This document shows, piece by piece, positions 1-8,442 of a stretch of DNA of 64,000 bases. The first letter of the stretch is position 1; each line of letters begins with the position of its first letter. The stretch comes from Stappia sp. TSB10P1A (GTDB lineage Bacteria > Pseudomonadota > Alphaproteobacteria > Rhizobiales > Stappiaceae). The notes below the pieces were generated by a model, which saw only the letters and a program-made list of their open reading frames with translations, searched no databases and was not told the origin of the DNA. Made by a program: the position numbers and the translations under genes. The stretch is taken from assembly GCF_900185725.1 (NCBI RefSeq), contig NZ_FYAU01000024.1, positions 372,001 to 436,000 of the forward strand. Reading direction: 5' to 3'.

Positions 1-1
1 C

Positions 2-169
2 GAATGGGGCGTGATGATCGGCGACGCGCGCCAATATGTCTGGACCGCGCCGATGCTGATCTTCTGGCCGGGCCTTGCCCTCTTCGTCTCGGTGATGGCG
101 TTCAACATCCTCGGCGACGCGCTGCGCGACCGTCTCGACCCGCATCTGCGGGCGGAGCATTGCCATTGA
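2..169 (+). CDS. nikC: Nickel ABC transporter permease NikC, C-terminal fragment
   Basis: This is the last 55 codons of an inner-membrane permease whose start lies before the window. It reads in frame from base 2 to a TGA at 167-169. The piece has one hydrophobic segment (around [16 protein letters not shown]) followed by the short cytoplasmic end [10 protein letters not shown], typical of the DppC/NikC family. The stop overlaps the TTG start of the next gene, and the two genes after it resemble NikD and NikE closely. The family call is therefore firm, and the nickel assignment rests mainly on those neighbours. Confidence 0.8.
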   Translation, partial: EWGVMIGDARQYVWTAPMLIFWPGLALFVSVMAFNILGDALRDRLDPHLRAEHCH

Positions 170-999
170 CCGCCGCTCCGCCGTTCCCCACGTCCCCGGC
201 GCCTGTCCTGCCGACCCCGCAAACCCTCTCCATCGAGGGGCTGACGGTCGCCGCCGGCCATGACGGTGCCGGCCCCGTGCTGGTGCGCGACCTGACGCTG
301 GAGCTCCGGCGCGGCCGCGTGCTGGCGCTGGTCGGGGCCAGCGGCTCGGGCAAGTCGATGACCTGCATGGCCGCGCTCGGCACCCTGCCGCCCGGCACCA
401 GGACGCTGTCCGGCCGCGTCCGTCTCAATGGTGCCGAATGCGCGCCCGAGGCCCTGCGCGGCCGCGAGGTCGCGACGATCCTGCAGAACCCGCGCAGCGC
501 CTTCAATCCGGTGCGGACCATGCGCGACCATGCGCTGGAGACGCTTGCCGCGCTCGGCCTTGCCGGCCCCGACAGCGAAGCCCGCATCGAGGCGGCGATG
601 GCCGAGGCCGGGCTCGACGAGCCCGCCCGCATCCTGCCGCTGCATGCCTTCGAGATGAGCGGCGGCATGTTGCAGCGGATGATGATCGCGCTGGCGCTCC
701 TCGCCGAGGCGCCGTTCCTCTTCGCCGACGAGCCGACCACCGATCTCGACCTTGTGGTGCAGGCGCGCATTCTCGACCTGCTGCAGCGCCTCGTTGCCGC
801 GCGCGGCCTCGGCGTGCTGCTCGTCACCCATGACATGGGCGTCGTCGCCCGCCTCGCCGACGAGGTCGCGGTGCTCGATCACGGCCGGCTGGTCGAATGC
901 GCGCCGGTCGAGGAGGTGTTCGGCGCCCCGCGCCATCCGGTCACCCGCATGCTGGTTGCGGCGCATCTGGCGCTCTACGGACTGGAGCTTGCCCCATGA
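166..999 (+). CDS. nikD: Nickel import ATP-binding protein NikD
   Basis: This is a cytoplasmic ATPase of a NikABCDE-type nickel importer, about 277 residues. It shows a Walker A loop GASGSGKS near residue 63, Q-loop region [16 protein letters not shown] signature [10 protein letters not shown], Walker B FLFADEPT and a switch histidine in LLVTHDMG. Blocks such as [26 protein letters not shown] and the ending [10 protein letters not shown] match what I remember of E. coli NikD rather than generic DppD. No ATG lies before the conserved domain, so the TTG at 166, which overlaps the nikC stop, is the likely start and implies translational coupling. The ATGA overlap with nikE continues the operon. 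Confidence 0.85.
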   Translation: MTAAPPFPTSPAPVLPTPQTLSIEGLTVAAGHDGAGPVLVRDLTLELRRGRVLALVGASGSGKSMTCMAALGTLPPGTRTLSGRVRLNGAECAPEALRGREVATILQNPRSAFNPVRTMRDHALETLAALGLAGPDSEARIEAAMAEAGLDEPARILPLHAFEMSGGMLQRMMIALALLAEAPFLFADEPTTDLDLVVQARILDLLQRLVAARGLGVLLVTHDMGVVARLADEVAVLDHGRLVECAPVEEVFGAPRHPVTRMLVAAHLALYGLELAP

Positions 1000-1829
1000 C
1001 GCTGATCCGCGCCGATGGCGTATCCCGCACCTATCGCAGCTTTTCGCTGGTCGGCGCGGGCGCCGCGCGCACCGCGCTCGCCGGCGTCTCGCTGTCGGTC
1101 GCGGCCGGCGAGACCGTCGCCCTGCTCGGCCGCAGCGGCTGCGGCAAGAGCACGCTGGCGCGGCTCCTGTGCGGGCTGGAGCGGCCCGACCGCGGCACCG
1201 TCTCCTATCGCGGCACGCCGCTTGCCCGTCTCGACAGGGCAGGCGCGCGCCGCTTCCGCCGCGAGGTGCAGATGGTGTTCCAGGACGCACCGGGCGCGGT
1301 CAATCCCCGCTTCGACATCCGCACGATCATCGCCGAGCCGCTGCGCCATCTGACCTCGCTCGATGCTTCGGCTCGCGCCCGCCGGGTCGACGAATTGCTG
1401 GAGATGGTCGAGCTGCCGGCCTCGCTCGCCTCCATGCTGCCGTCGCAGGTCAGCGGCGGCCAGCTCCAGCGCGTGTGCATCGCCCGCGCGCTGGCGCCCT
1501 CGCCGGCGCTGGTCGTCCTCGACGAGGCGGTCTCCAATCTCGACCTGCACCTTCAGGCCGCGACGCTGGCGCTGCTCAAGCGGCTGCAACAGGCCTCCGG
1601 CCTTGCCTATCTCTTCGTCACCCACGACCTGCGGCTGGTCGAGCGCTTCGCCGCCCGCACCGTTGTCATGGACGCCGGCACGGTGGTCGAGGAAACCCCG
1701 AGCGGGGCGCTTGTCGAGCTCCGCCACCCCGCGTCCCTGCTGCTGAAATCGGCGATCCTGCCGCCCCTGCCGGCGCGCATGCCAGTGCGCATGGCGGCGC
1801 GCATGCCGGCGCCCGCCCCGGTCGCCTGA
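996..1829 (+). CDS. nikE: Nickel import ATP-binding protein NikE
   Basis: This is the second ATPase of the nickel importer, about 277 residues, starting at an ATG that shares ATGA with the nikD stop. It has Walker [10 protein letters not shown] near residue 49, Q-loop MVFQD, signature VSGGQLQRV, Walker [13 protein letters not shown] and switch region [11 protein letters not shown]. The combination [16 protein letters not shown] and DEAVSNLD is characteristic of NikE. The C-terminus ends in an Arg-Met-Pro-rich stretch ([13 protein letters not shown]) that looks dispensable. It ends the plus-strand operon and runs tail to tail into the next ABC operon, with only 13 bases between stops. Confidence 0.85.
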   Translation: MTLIRADGVSRTYRSFSLVGAGAARTALAGVSLSVAAGETVALLGRSGCGKSTLARLLCGLERPDRGTVSYRGTPLARLDRAGARRFRREVQMVFQDAPGAVNPRFDIRTIIAEPLRHLTSLDASARARRVDELLEMVELPASLASMLPSQVSGGQLQRVCIARALAPSPALVVLDEAVSNLDLHLQAATLALLKRLQQASGLAYLFVTHDLRLVERFAARTVVMDAGTVVEETPSGALVELRHPASLLLKSAILPPLPARMPVRMAARMPAPAPVA

Positions 1830-1842
1830 GCGCCCGCCCGCC

Positions 1843-3327
1843 TCAGGCGGGAACCGGTTCGGGCCGCGCGCCCTCCGGCTGCGGCTCGGCGGCGCCCTCC
1901 GGCCGGCCGAGCGCCAGTCTCTCGTCCGCCGTGTTGCGGATCAGCATCGCGTCGTGGCTGACCAGCATCACCGCGCAGCCGTCCTGCTCCACCGTCTCGC
2001 ACAGGAGCTGGATGACCTGCGCCTGGGTGATCGGGTCGAGCCGCGAGGTCGGCTCATCGGCGAAGATGAAGCGCGGCCGCACCAGGAGCAGCCGCAGCAA
2101 GGCCAGCCGCTGCAGCTCGCCGCCGGAGACCGCGTCGGGCAGCCGCTCGAGCAGCACCGGGTCGAGCCCGAGCCGCTCCAGCAGGGCGTCGATCCGGCCC
2201 GCGCCCGCGCCGTGGCGGCGGGCGACATCGGCCAGCGTCCGGCCCAGCCGCAGCCGGCGCGGAAAGGCGGCGACCGGATCCTGATAGAGCTTCTGGAACG
2301 CGGTGACCGGCAATCCGCCGTCCCGCCGCACCTCTCCCGCCAGCGGCGGCACCAGGCCCAGCAGCACATCGCCGAGGGTCGACTTGCCGCAGCCGGACGG
2401 GCCGGTGACGCCGAAGATCCGCCCGGCGCGCAGGTCGAGATCGACGTGGTCGATCAAGCTCCGCCCGCCGCGCCCCACCGTGAGCCCGTGGGCCGAGACG
2501 ACCGCCGGCCCCGACGAGGTGCTGGCGGTGGTGCTGGCAGCGGCGCGGGCAGCGGTGCTGCGCGGTGTCCAGTGGCGCGGATCGGCGGCGATCAGCGCCC
2601 GCGTGTAGCGGTCCAGCGGCGCGGCGAGGACCCGCGCGGTCTCGCCCGCCTCCACCACCTCGCCGCGGCGCAGCACCATCAGCCGGCCGCCGATCCGCTG
2701 CGCCAGCTCCAGGTCGTGGGTGATCACCAGCAAACCGCCGCCCTGGCCGAGCTCCTGCAGCAGCAGGTCGGCGACATCGTCGCGGCGGGCCGCGTCCAGC
2801 CCCTTGGTCGGCTCGTCGGCGATGACGATCCGCGCCCCGCCGGCCCGCGCCGCGGCGATGGCGACGCGCTGCGCCATGCCGCCGGAAAGCTGGTGCGGGT
2901 AGCGCTGCGTCGCCGCCGGGTCGAGGCCGAGCCGGGCAAGGTCCGTCTCCGCCTGGCGGCGGGCCTCGGCCGCCGTCAGCGCGCGCACCAGCCGGTGCGT
3001 CTCGCCGACCTGCGCCCGCGCCCGCATCAACGGGTCGAGCGACAGCCACGGCTCCTGCGGCAGCACGGCGATCTCGCGGCCCCATAGCGGGCGGAACCGG
3101 CCGGCCCGCGCCGTCTCCAGCCGGTGGGTGCCGAGCGTCACCCGTCCGCTGGTGGCAAGGCCCGGCGGCAGGGTTCCCATCAGCGCCTGCGCCAGCAGGC
3201 TCTTGCCCGAGCCGGTCTCGCCCAGCACCACCAGCGGCGTTCCGGCCTCCAGTGTCAGGCTGACCGGTTGCAGCAGGGTCGTCGGTCCGTCCGAGACGGT
3301 GATGTCGTCGGCCTCAAGCAGGATCAT
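1843..3327 (-). CDS. Double ATP-binding protein (fused D and F type) of a nickel/peptide-family ABC importer
   Basis: This protein of about 494 residues carries two complete ABC ATPase domains that are separate D and F proteins in most nickel/peptide importers. Domain 1 has Walker A GETGSGKS (36-43), signature LSGGMAQR (148-155) and Walker B IVIADEPTKGLD. An Ala/Ser/Thr-rich linker spans roughly 255-275. Domain 2 has Walker A GPSGCGKST (309-317), signature VSGGELQR and Walker B FIFADEPTSRLD. I chose the ATG at 3327 because it overlaps the upstream permease stop (ATGA); the open frame further upstream is not coding. It powers the importer encoded by the three genes before it. The substrate is not proven; see the Zur-like site. 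Confidence 0.85.
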   Translation of the reverse strand: MILLEADDITVSDGPTTLLQPVSLTLEAGTPLVVLGETGSGKSLLAQALMGTLPPGLATSGRVTLGTHRLETARAGRFRPLWGREIAVLPQEPWLSLDPLMRARAQVGETHRLVRALTAAEARRQAETDLARLGLDPAATQRYPHQLSGGMAQRVAIAAARAGGARIVIADEPTKGLDAARRDDVADLLLQELGQGGGLLVITHDLELAQRIGGRLMVLRRGEVVEAGETARVLAAPLDRYTRALIAADPRHWTPRSTAARAAASTTASTSSGPAVVSAHGLTVGRGGRSLIDHVDLDLRAGRIFGVTGPSGCGKSTLGDVLLGLVPPLAGEVRRDGGLPVTAFQKLYQDPVAAFPRRLRLGRTLADVARRHGAGAGRIDALLERLGLDPVLLERLPDAVSGGELQRLALLRLLLVRPRFIFADEPTSRLDPITQAQVIQLLCETVEQDGCAVMLVSHDAMLIRNTADERLALGRPEGAAEPQPEGARPEPVPA

Positions 3328-4160
3328 GCGGAGCGGCTCCCGGCCATGAGTGTCAATCCGAGCAGCAGGGTGAAGGTGGCGACCACCGGCGACAGCAGCG
3401 CCAGCGGCGCCTCGCGCCAATAGGGCAGCAGCTCCACCATCATCCGGCCCAGTTCCGGCGTCGGCGCGCGCATGCCGACATTGACGAAGCCGAGCGCGGC
3501 GATGGCCATGATCGCCGTCGCCGTGCCGAAGGCGGCGGCGGTCAGCATCATCGGCCCGACCTCCGGCCAGATATGGGCGCGGAAGATGTAGGCGGGGCCG
3601 AAGCCGAGCAGCCGCGAGGCCTGGACGGCGGGCGAGGCCAGCGTCTCGCGCGTTGCGGCGCGCGACAGGCGGAAGAACTCGACCCACAGCACCAGCGACA
3701 GGCCGGCCCAGAAGCCGAGCGCCGTGCCCGGCACGATCGCCAGCACGATCAGCACCAGCAGCAGGCCCGGCAGCGCCAGCAGCGCGTCGGCCAGCGTCAC
3801 CAGGGCGCGTTCGGTCCAGCCGCCACGGGCGGCGGCCAGGGTGCCGAGCGCCAGGCCGGCCAGGCCGGCGGTGGCGACGGCGGCCAGGGCGATCGCCGGC
3901 GACAGCCGCAGCGCGCTGGCCAGCCGGTGGAAGATCGAGCGGCCGAGATGGTCGTAGCCGAGCGGCGCGGCCGCCTCCGGCCCGGCCAGCGCCTTGATCA
4001 GCGACTGCGCCAGCGGGTCGCCGGGCACCAGCAGCGGCCCGGCCAGCGCGAAGCCGGCGACCAGCGCCACCAGCAGCAGCCCGACGAGGCGCGGCCAGCT
4101 GGCGGCAAGGCTCGCGGTCCGGTTGGCGTTTCCGGCAAGGGAGAGGGGGGTATCGGTCAT
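3324..4160 (-). CDS. ABC importer permease, DppC/NikC type
   Basis: This is an inner-membrane permease of about 278 residues. It has an N-terminal hydrophobic helix (LVGLLLVALVAGFALAG), a periplasmic segment with the family motif LGYDHLGRSIFHRL, and several further membrane helices in a BPD_transp_1 domain. The EAA-type cytoplasmic loop lies around ASRLLGFGPAYIFRAHIWPE. It starts at an ATG overlapping the preceding permease gene and ends overlapping the fused ATPase gene, so the four genes of this minus-strand operon are translationally coupled. It is paralogous in type to the neighbouring nik permease but not a copy of it. Confidence 0.85.
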   Translation of the reverse strand: MTDTPLSLAGNANRTASLAASWPRLVGLLLVALVAGFALAGPLLVPGDPLAQSLIKALAGPEAAAPLGYDHLGRSIFHRLASALRLSPAIALAAVATAGLAGLALGTLAAARGGWTERALVTLADALLALPGLLLVLIVLAIVPGTALGFWAGLSLVLWVEFFRLSRAATRETLASPAVQASRLLGFGPAYIFRAHIWPEVGPMMLTAAAFGTATAIMAIAALGFVNVGMRAPTPELGRMMVELLPYWREAPLALLSPVVATFTLLLGLTLMAGSRSA

Positions 4161-5086
4161 GCGCTCACCCTCGGGTCGAGCCGCCGCACGGCGAGGTCGA
4201 TGCCGGCATTGACCAGCACGAAGCCGAGCCCCAGCACCAAGGCGGTGCCCTGCACCATCGGCACGTCGCGCGAAAAGATCGCATGCACCAGCGCATGGCC
4301 GATGCCGGGCCAGCCGAACACCGATTCGACCACGACGACGCCCTCCACCAGGGTGACGAATTGCAGGCCGAGATAGGTGACGAGCGGCACCGAGACGTTG
4401 CGCAGCCCGTGCCGCAGCAGGGCCTGGCGCGGCGACAGGCCCTTCCACTGCGCGAAGCGGTAGAACGGCATCGCCGCGATCCGGGCCATGGCGTCGCGGG
4501 CGATTCTTGCGTTGACGGCGGCCAGCCCGAGCGCCAGCGTCAGGCTCGGCAGGATGAAGTGGCGCGCCTCGCCATGGCCGGCGGCCGGCAGCCAGCGCAG
4601 ATGCACGGCGAGGAAAAGGATCAGCAGCAGCGCCATCAGGAATTGCGGGACCGCCTTCAGCCCGGTCGACAGCACCAGCAGCGTCCGGTCGAGGACGCCG
4701 CCCGGCCGCAGCCCGGCCAGGATGCCGAGCGGCGGGCCGATCAGCAGCGACAGCAGCAAGGCGGCGACGGCAAGCTGCAGGGAGGCGCCGAGCTGGTGGC
4801 CGATCTCGTCGATCACCGGCTGGCCGGAGACCAGCGAGGTGCCGAAGTCGAGCCGCGCCAGATCGGCGAACCAGCGGCCGAGCGCCGGCAGCACCGGGCC
4901 GCCGAGCCCCAGTTCCTGGCGCACCGCGTCGGCCGCCTGGGCGTTGACATTGTCGTAGCCGTAGCGTCCGGCGGCGATCCGCCAGGCGGCATCGCCCGGC
5001 AGCGCGCGCATCATGGCGAAGGTCGCGGTGCCGATCAGCACCGCCACCATCACCGCCTGCACCAGCCGGGAGGCGAGGGCGCTCAT
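4157..5086 (-). CDS. ABC importer permease, DppB/NikB type
   Basis: This is an inner-membrane permease of about 309 residues and the first of two in this operon. It starts with one membrane helix (ALASRLVQAVMVAVLIGTAT), followed by the MMRALPGDAA periplasmic region and the family motif RWFADLARLDFGTSL. The later BPD_transp_1 helices include the EAA-like loop around WKGLSPRQALLRHGLRN. The ATG at 5086 overlaps the stop of the substrate-binding protein gene, and this supports it over an in-frame start 42 bases upstream. It forms the channel together with the DppC-type permease downstream. Confidence 0.85.
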   Translation of the reverse strand: MSALASRLVQAVMVAVLIGTATFAMMRALPGDAAWRIAAGRYGYDNVNAQAADAVRQELGLGGPVLPALGRWFADLARLDFGTSLVSGQPVIDEIGHQLGASLQLAVAALLLSLLIGPPLGILAGLRPGGVLDRTLLVLSTGLKAVPQFLMALLLILFLAVHLRWLPAAGHGEARHFILPSLTLALGLAAVNARIARDAMARIAAMPFYRFAQWKGLSPRQALLRHGLRNVSVPLVTYLGLQFVTLVEGVVVVESVFGWPGIGHALVHAIFSRDVPMVQGTALVLGLGFVLVNAGIDLAVRRLDPRVSA

Positions 5087-6639
5087 CGCGTCCGCCGCAG
5101 CGCCGGCAGGCCGAAGCTGCGCTCCCACGGGTCGATCACCGTGCCCTCGATGTCGCGGGCAACCGCCAGCGTCTGGCGATACCAGGCGATCGGGATCACC
5201 GGCAGGTCCTCCTGCAGGATCCGCGCGGCCTCGGCCCGTTCGGCCGCGCCGCCCTCCCCGCGCGCCAGGCTGCGGGCGAGCGCGGTGAAGGCCGGATTGT
5301 CCCAGCCCATCGCGCCCCAGTCGCCGGTCGGCGCATAGTCGGACAGCACCGTGCCGATCGGGTCGGGGATCAGCGAGAAGTTGCGGGCCAGCAGGGCGAT
5401 CTGCAGCGATCCGTCCTGGTGGCCGGCCGGGATCTCGGACGAGTTGGTGGTGTTGATCACCACCTCGACGCCGATGGCGCGGAACTGCTGTTCCAGCACG
5501 GCGGCGACCAGCGGCAGTTCGGGCCGGTCGGGATAGGTCAGCAGGGTCAGCGAGAAGCGGTCGTCGCCGCGCCGCAGGATGCCGTCGTCGCCGGGCGTCC
5601 AGCCGAGGTCGCCGAGCAGGGCGCGGGCGGCATCAATGTCATGCGCCAGCGGCTCCAGCGCCGGGTTGTGCCAGTCCGCCACCGACGGCGGGAAAAGCTG
5701 GCCGGCGCCCTCGGGATAGCGCAGCACGGCGCGGGCGATACCCTCCCGGTCGATGGCAAGGCTCAGGGCTTGGCGCACCGCCGGCTCGGCGAGGAACGGA
5801 TGGGCGGCGTTCACCTTCAGCAGCAGCGTGCGCGGGATCGCCACCGAGTGCACCTCGACGGCGTCGGACAGGCCGAGCCGCGCGACGCTGGCCGGGTCGA
5901 GGGCGAAGACGAAGTCGGCATCGCCCGACTCGGCCATCAGCGCCCGCGTCTCCACCCGGCTGACGGCGGTGTAGCTGACATGGGCGATGTGCGGCGCCTC
6001 GCCCCAGTAGCCGTCCCAGGCGGTGGCCTTGAGGGCGAGCGGCGGCGTCATCTGGGTGACGCGGTACGGGCCGGTGCCGATGATCGCGACGCCCTTGCCG
6101 TCGCCGTCATAGGCGGCCGGCGCCAGGATCTGCGAGCGGAACTCGGCCAGGAAGGCGGGCAGCGCCGCCAGCGGCTCGGTGAGCGTGATCGCCACCGCAT
6201 CGCCGTCGGCGGTGATCGCGGCGATCGGCAGGCCGGCCAGCGGTCCGGGCTTTGCCCGCGCGATCTCCAGCGCGTTCGCCACCGCCTCCGCCGTCATCGG
6301 CGTGTCGTCGTGGAAGCGCACGCCCTCGCGCAGGACGAAGCGCCAGGCCAGCCCGTCCGGCGACACCTCCCAGCCGGTGGCAAGGCCCGGCTCCAGCCGC
6401 CCGTCGGCGGCCGCGTTCACCAGGGTCTCGGCAAGGCCCATGCGGGTGAAGATATAGCCGCTGGTCGAGGGCTCGGGCGCCTGGATCTCGAATTGCGCGA
6501 CGACGTCGAGCGTCTCGTCGGCGGGCTGGGCAAGGCTCGGCGCGGTCGCGGCGAGGAGCGTCGCAAGGAGCGCTGCCGGGAGCGTTGCCCGGAGTTTTGC
6601 CCGGAGCTTTGTAGGGACGGGGGGGAGCAGTCGGGGCAT
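5083..6639 (-). CDS. Family 5 substrate-binding protein of a nickel/peptide-type ABC importer
   Basis: This is a periplasmic solute-binding protein of 518 residues. The first 38 or so form a basic signal peptide ending around LAATAPSLAQPAD. The SBP_bac_5 fold is recognisable from ETLVNAAADGRLEPGLA, WRFVLREGVRFHDDTPMTA and the IGTGPYRV block. It heads a four-gene operon (binding protein, two permeases, fused ATPase). Family 5 proteins bind peptides, nickel chelates, opine metallophores or sugars. The Zur-like palindrome about 103 bases upstream, together with the adjacent nickel importer, leads me to favour a metal or metal-chelate ligand, but this is inference. Confidence 0.8.
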   Translation of the reverse strand: MPRLLPPVPTKLRAKLRATLPAALLATLLAATAPSLAQPADETLDVVAQFEIQAPEPSTSGYIFTRMGLAETLVNAAADGRLEPGLATGWEVSPDGLAWRFVLREGVRFHDDTPMTAEAVANALEIARAKPGPLAGLPIAAITADGDAVAITLTEPLAALPAFLAEFRSQILAPAAYDGDGKGVAIIGTGPYRVTQMTPPLALKATAWDGYWGEAPHIAHVSYTAVSRVETRALMAESGDADFVFALDPASVARLGLSDAVEVHSVAIPRTLLLKVNAAHPFLAEPAVRQALSLAIDREGIARAVLRYPEGAGQLFPPSVADWHNPALEPLAHDIDAARALLGDLGWTPGDDGILRRGDDRFSLTLLTYPDRPELPLVAAVLEQQFRAIGVEVVINTTNSSEIPAGHQDGSLQIALLARNFSLIPDPIGTVLSDYAPTGDWGAMGWDNPAFTALARSLARGEGGAAERAEAARILQEDLPVIPIAWYRQTLAVARDIEGTVIDPWERSFGLPALRRTR

Positions 6640-6741
6640 CGGAACGGTCCTGTCCTGGGAAGGCGGCGGGACGGCCGCCGAAGGGGGAGAGGCGGAGGAT
6701 AAGGGCCGGCGCGCGAGGTCGTCCGCGTCGCCGGGTTCATT

Positions 6742-6757
6742 CGTTATCTTATAACAT
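6742..6757. promoter_or_regulatory. Zur-like palindromic operator
   Basis: The site contains GTTAT-CTT-ATAAC, a perfect 5-bp inverted repeat, and continues to ATAACAT on one side. Against the gamma/alphaproteobacterial Zur consensus as I remember it (TGTTATAWTATAACA) it matches 13 of 15 positions. It lies 103 bases upstream of the binding-protein start codon, in an intergenic region with no other gene. Zinc-dependent repression is a hypothesis from the motif alone. Confidence 0.5.
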
Positions 6758-6789
6758 CCACAATCGCAACAGGCTTCGAGGTCCTGCGG

Positions 6790-6854
6790 GCGCCAGAAGC
6801 GAGCGCCAGAAAGGAGCGCCAGATAGGAGCGCCAGAAGCGGGCGCCAGGAGCGG
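6790..6854. repeat. Five tandem copies of a 13-bp repeat
   Basis: Five consecutive 13-bp units begin with GCGCCAG and run GCGCCAGAAGCGA, GCGCCAGAAAGGA, GCGCCAGATAGGA, GCGCCAGAAGCGG and GCGCCAGGAGCGG. The first seven bases are invariant and the last six vary. The array sits in an intergenic region about 35 bases beyond the Zur-like site. Confidence 0.85.
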
Positions 6855-6947
6855 GAGACAGTCAGGTCACGGGCAGGGCGCGACCGGCCGCGCCATCGGC
6901 GGACCTGGCGAAATTGAGACGGGATTCTCGAAATTTCTCGAAATCTC

Positions 6948-6959
6948 GCAAAATTTTGC
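6948..6959. repeat. Perfect 12-bp palindrome in an AT-rich patch
   Basis: GCAAAATTTTGC is a perfect palindrome. Just before it the 9-mer TCTCGAAAT occurs twice, directly repeated. The patch is strongly AT-rich for this genome and may be a protein-binding or promoter region. No known operator is recognised. Confidence 0.5.
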
Positions 6960-7103
6960 AAGTTTCCGCGCAAAAATCGCACCGCGTGATTCTTTGAAAA
7001 AAGAAAATTATATCAATAACTTAATCGAATATCGGCGGGCGCGGCGGGGCCGCGTTTGCGCAAGCGCTCGCAAGCGGATCGGCGCGCTATCCCCGCCCGG
7101 CCT

Positions 7104-8342
7104 CTAGCCGGCCGGACAGTTGTCCCCGGTTGCCACCTCGACCGGATCGCCCGCGAATCGCGCTTTCGTCCAGTCCAGCAGTTGCGGTGTCAGGTCGGAG
7201 CCGGGGCCGACCAGGCTGACATGGGTGAGCCCCGGAAAGGTGCGGTAGTCGATCGCCTGGCCGGCGGCGCAGCGGCGCGCCACGAAGCCCGCCTGCAGCG
7301 CCGGGTCGATCACCTCGTCGGCAAGGCCCTGCGCCAGCAGCAGCGGCGCGGCGATGGCCCCATCGGGGTCGTTCTGCGCCAGCCGCTCGCCGAACGGCCC
7401 CTCGCCGATCGGCTGGCTGAACAGGCCGGACTTCGGCAGCAGCCGGGTCAAGGCCAGCGACCAGGCCGCGCGCCAGTCGAGAAGGCAGCGGCGGGCGATG
7501 TCCGTTGCGACCATCTCGTTGAAATCGCTGACATAAGCATCGCCGATCTGCGGGTAGAGCCGGCGGTAGCTGGTATAGAGATAGGCCGAGATGATCTCGC
7601 CGAAGCCGCTGCCCGCGCCCTGGCCGAGCATCGCCGCGATCTCGGTCACCGGCGCCATCGCGGCGACGCCGGCGATCTCCAGCTCCGGCGCGTCGGTGCC
7701 GGCCCGCATGCCGGTCCACAGCGACGCGTGGCCGCCCTGCGAATGGCCCCAGACGACGACGCGGCTGCCGAGCTGCCAGTCGGCCACCTGGCGTGCCGCG
7801 CGCACCGCGTCCAGCACCGAATAGGCGGCGACCTGCCCGACCAGATAGCCGTGATGGCCCGGCCCGCCGAGGCCGGCATAGTCGGTCGCGACCATCGCCC
7901 AGCCGTGCTTGACCACATCCTCCATGCCGGGCGTGCCGCCGAAGGGCGCCGGCGACAGCGACGGCGCGCAGCCGCGTGCCGCGCCGGTGGTGCCGTGCGC
8001 CCAGGCGATCACCGGTCGCGGGGTGTCGACGAGACGGTCCGGCAGCACGACCAGCGCGCTTGCCACCGTCGGCGATCCGTCCTCCAGACGGGTTGTATAG
8101 AGCACCCGCCAGGCCTTGGCGCCGGCCGGAATGTCGATGTCGTAGGGCTCGCTGCGCAGGATCGCGCCCGGTTCGGCGGGCCGGGTCGCCGGCGGCGTGT
8201 AGAAGGCGTCGGGCGGCGCCGGCAGGGTGATCCACCAGCCGGCGGCCAGCACCATGACGAGCAGCACGGCCAGAGCCGCCAGCCACCGGCCGACCGTGCG
8301 ACCCCGCCCGCGCTTGCGGCTATCACCCGGATTTTCCTGCAT
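7104..8342 (-). CDS. Secretory-lipase-like alpha/beta hydrolase, membrane-anchored or exported
   Basis: This protein of 412 residues has a basic N-terminus and one hydrophobic segment (about 20-38, LAALAVLLVMVLAAGWW), which could be an uncleaved signal anchor. The remainder resembles the LIP secretory lipase family: an oxyanion-region motif AWAHGTTG, the nucleophile elbow GHSQGG with Ser near 201, a candidate acid in GLADEVID and a late histidine in GLTHVSLVG. It probably hydrolyses esters or lipids outside the cytoplasm. The substrate cannot be read from the sequence. It appears to be a single-gene unit. Confidence 0.75.
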   Translation of the reverse strand: MQENPGDSRKRGRGRTVGRWLAALAVLLVMVLAAGWWITLPAPPDAFYTPPATRPAEPGAILRSEPYDIDIPAGAKAWRVLYTTRLEDGSPTVASALVVLPDRLVDTPRPVIAWAHGTTGAARGCAPSLSPAPFGGTPGMEDVVKHGWAMVATDYAGLGGPGHHGYLVGQVAAYSVLDAVRAARQVADWQLGSRVVVWGHSQGGHASLWTGMRAGTDAPELEIAGVAAMAPVTEIAAMLGQGAGSGFGEIISAYLYTSYRRLYPQIGDAYVSDFNEMVATDIARRCLLDWRAAWSLALTRLLPKSGLFSQPIGEGPFGERLAQNDPDGAIAAPLLLAQGLADEVIDPALQAGFVARRCAAGQAIDYRTFPGLTHVSLVGPGSDLTPQLLDWTKARFAGDPVEVATGDNCPAG

Positions 8343-8442
8343 TTCCGCCCCCTGCCCGTCCGGTCCCGGACGCTCGTTCCGATGCCATCCATCTCACGAA
8401 CCGGCTGCGCGAGGCAACGGGGGAATGTAACTTCAGGCTGTA

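Larger units (their letters stand above)
6640..7103. other. Intergenic region of 464 bases upstream of the ABC importer operon
   Basis: I see no convincing gene here. It holds the Zur-like palindrome, a five-unit 13-bp tandem repeat, a 12-bp perfect palindrome and an unusually AT-rich stretch around 6940-7030 that contrasts with the GC-rich surroundings. It separates two minus-strand genes, so the end nearest 6640 should contain the promoter of the importer operon. Confidence 0.7.

Noticed and set aside
6790-6854. A CRISPR-like reading of the tandem repeats
   Set aside because: The units are 13 bases and directly adjacent, with no spacers.
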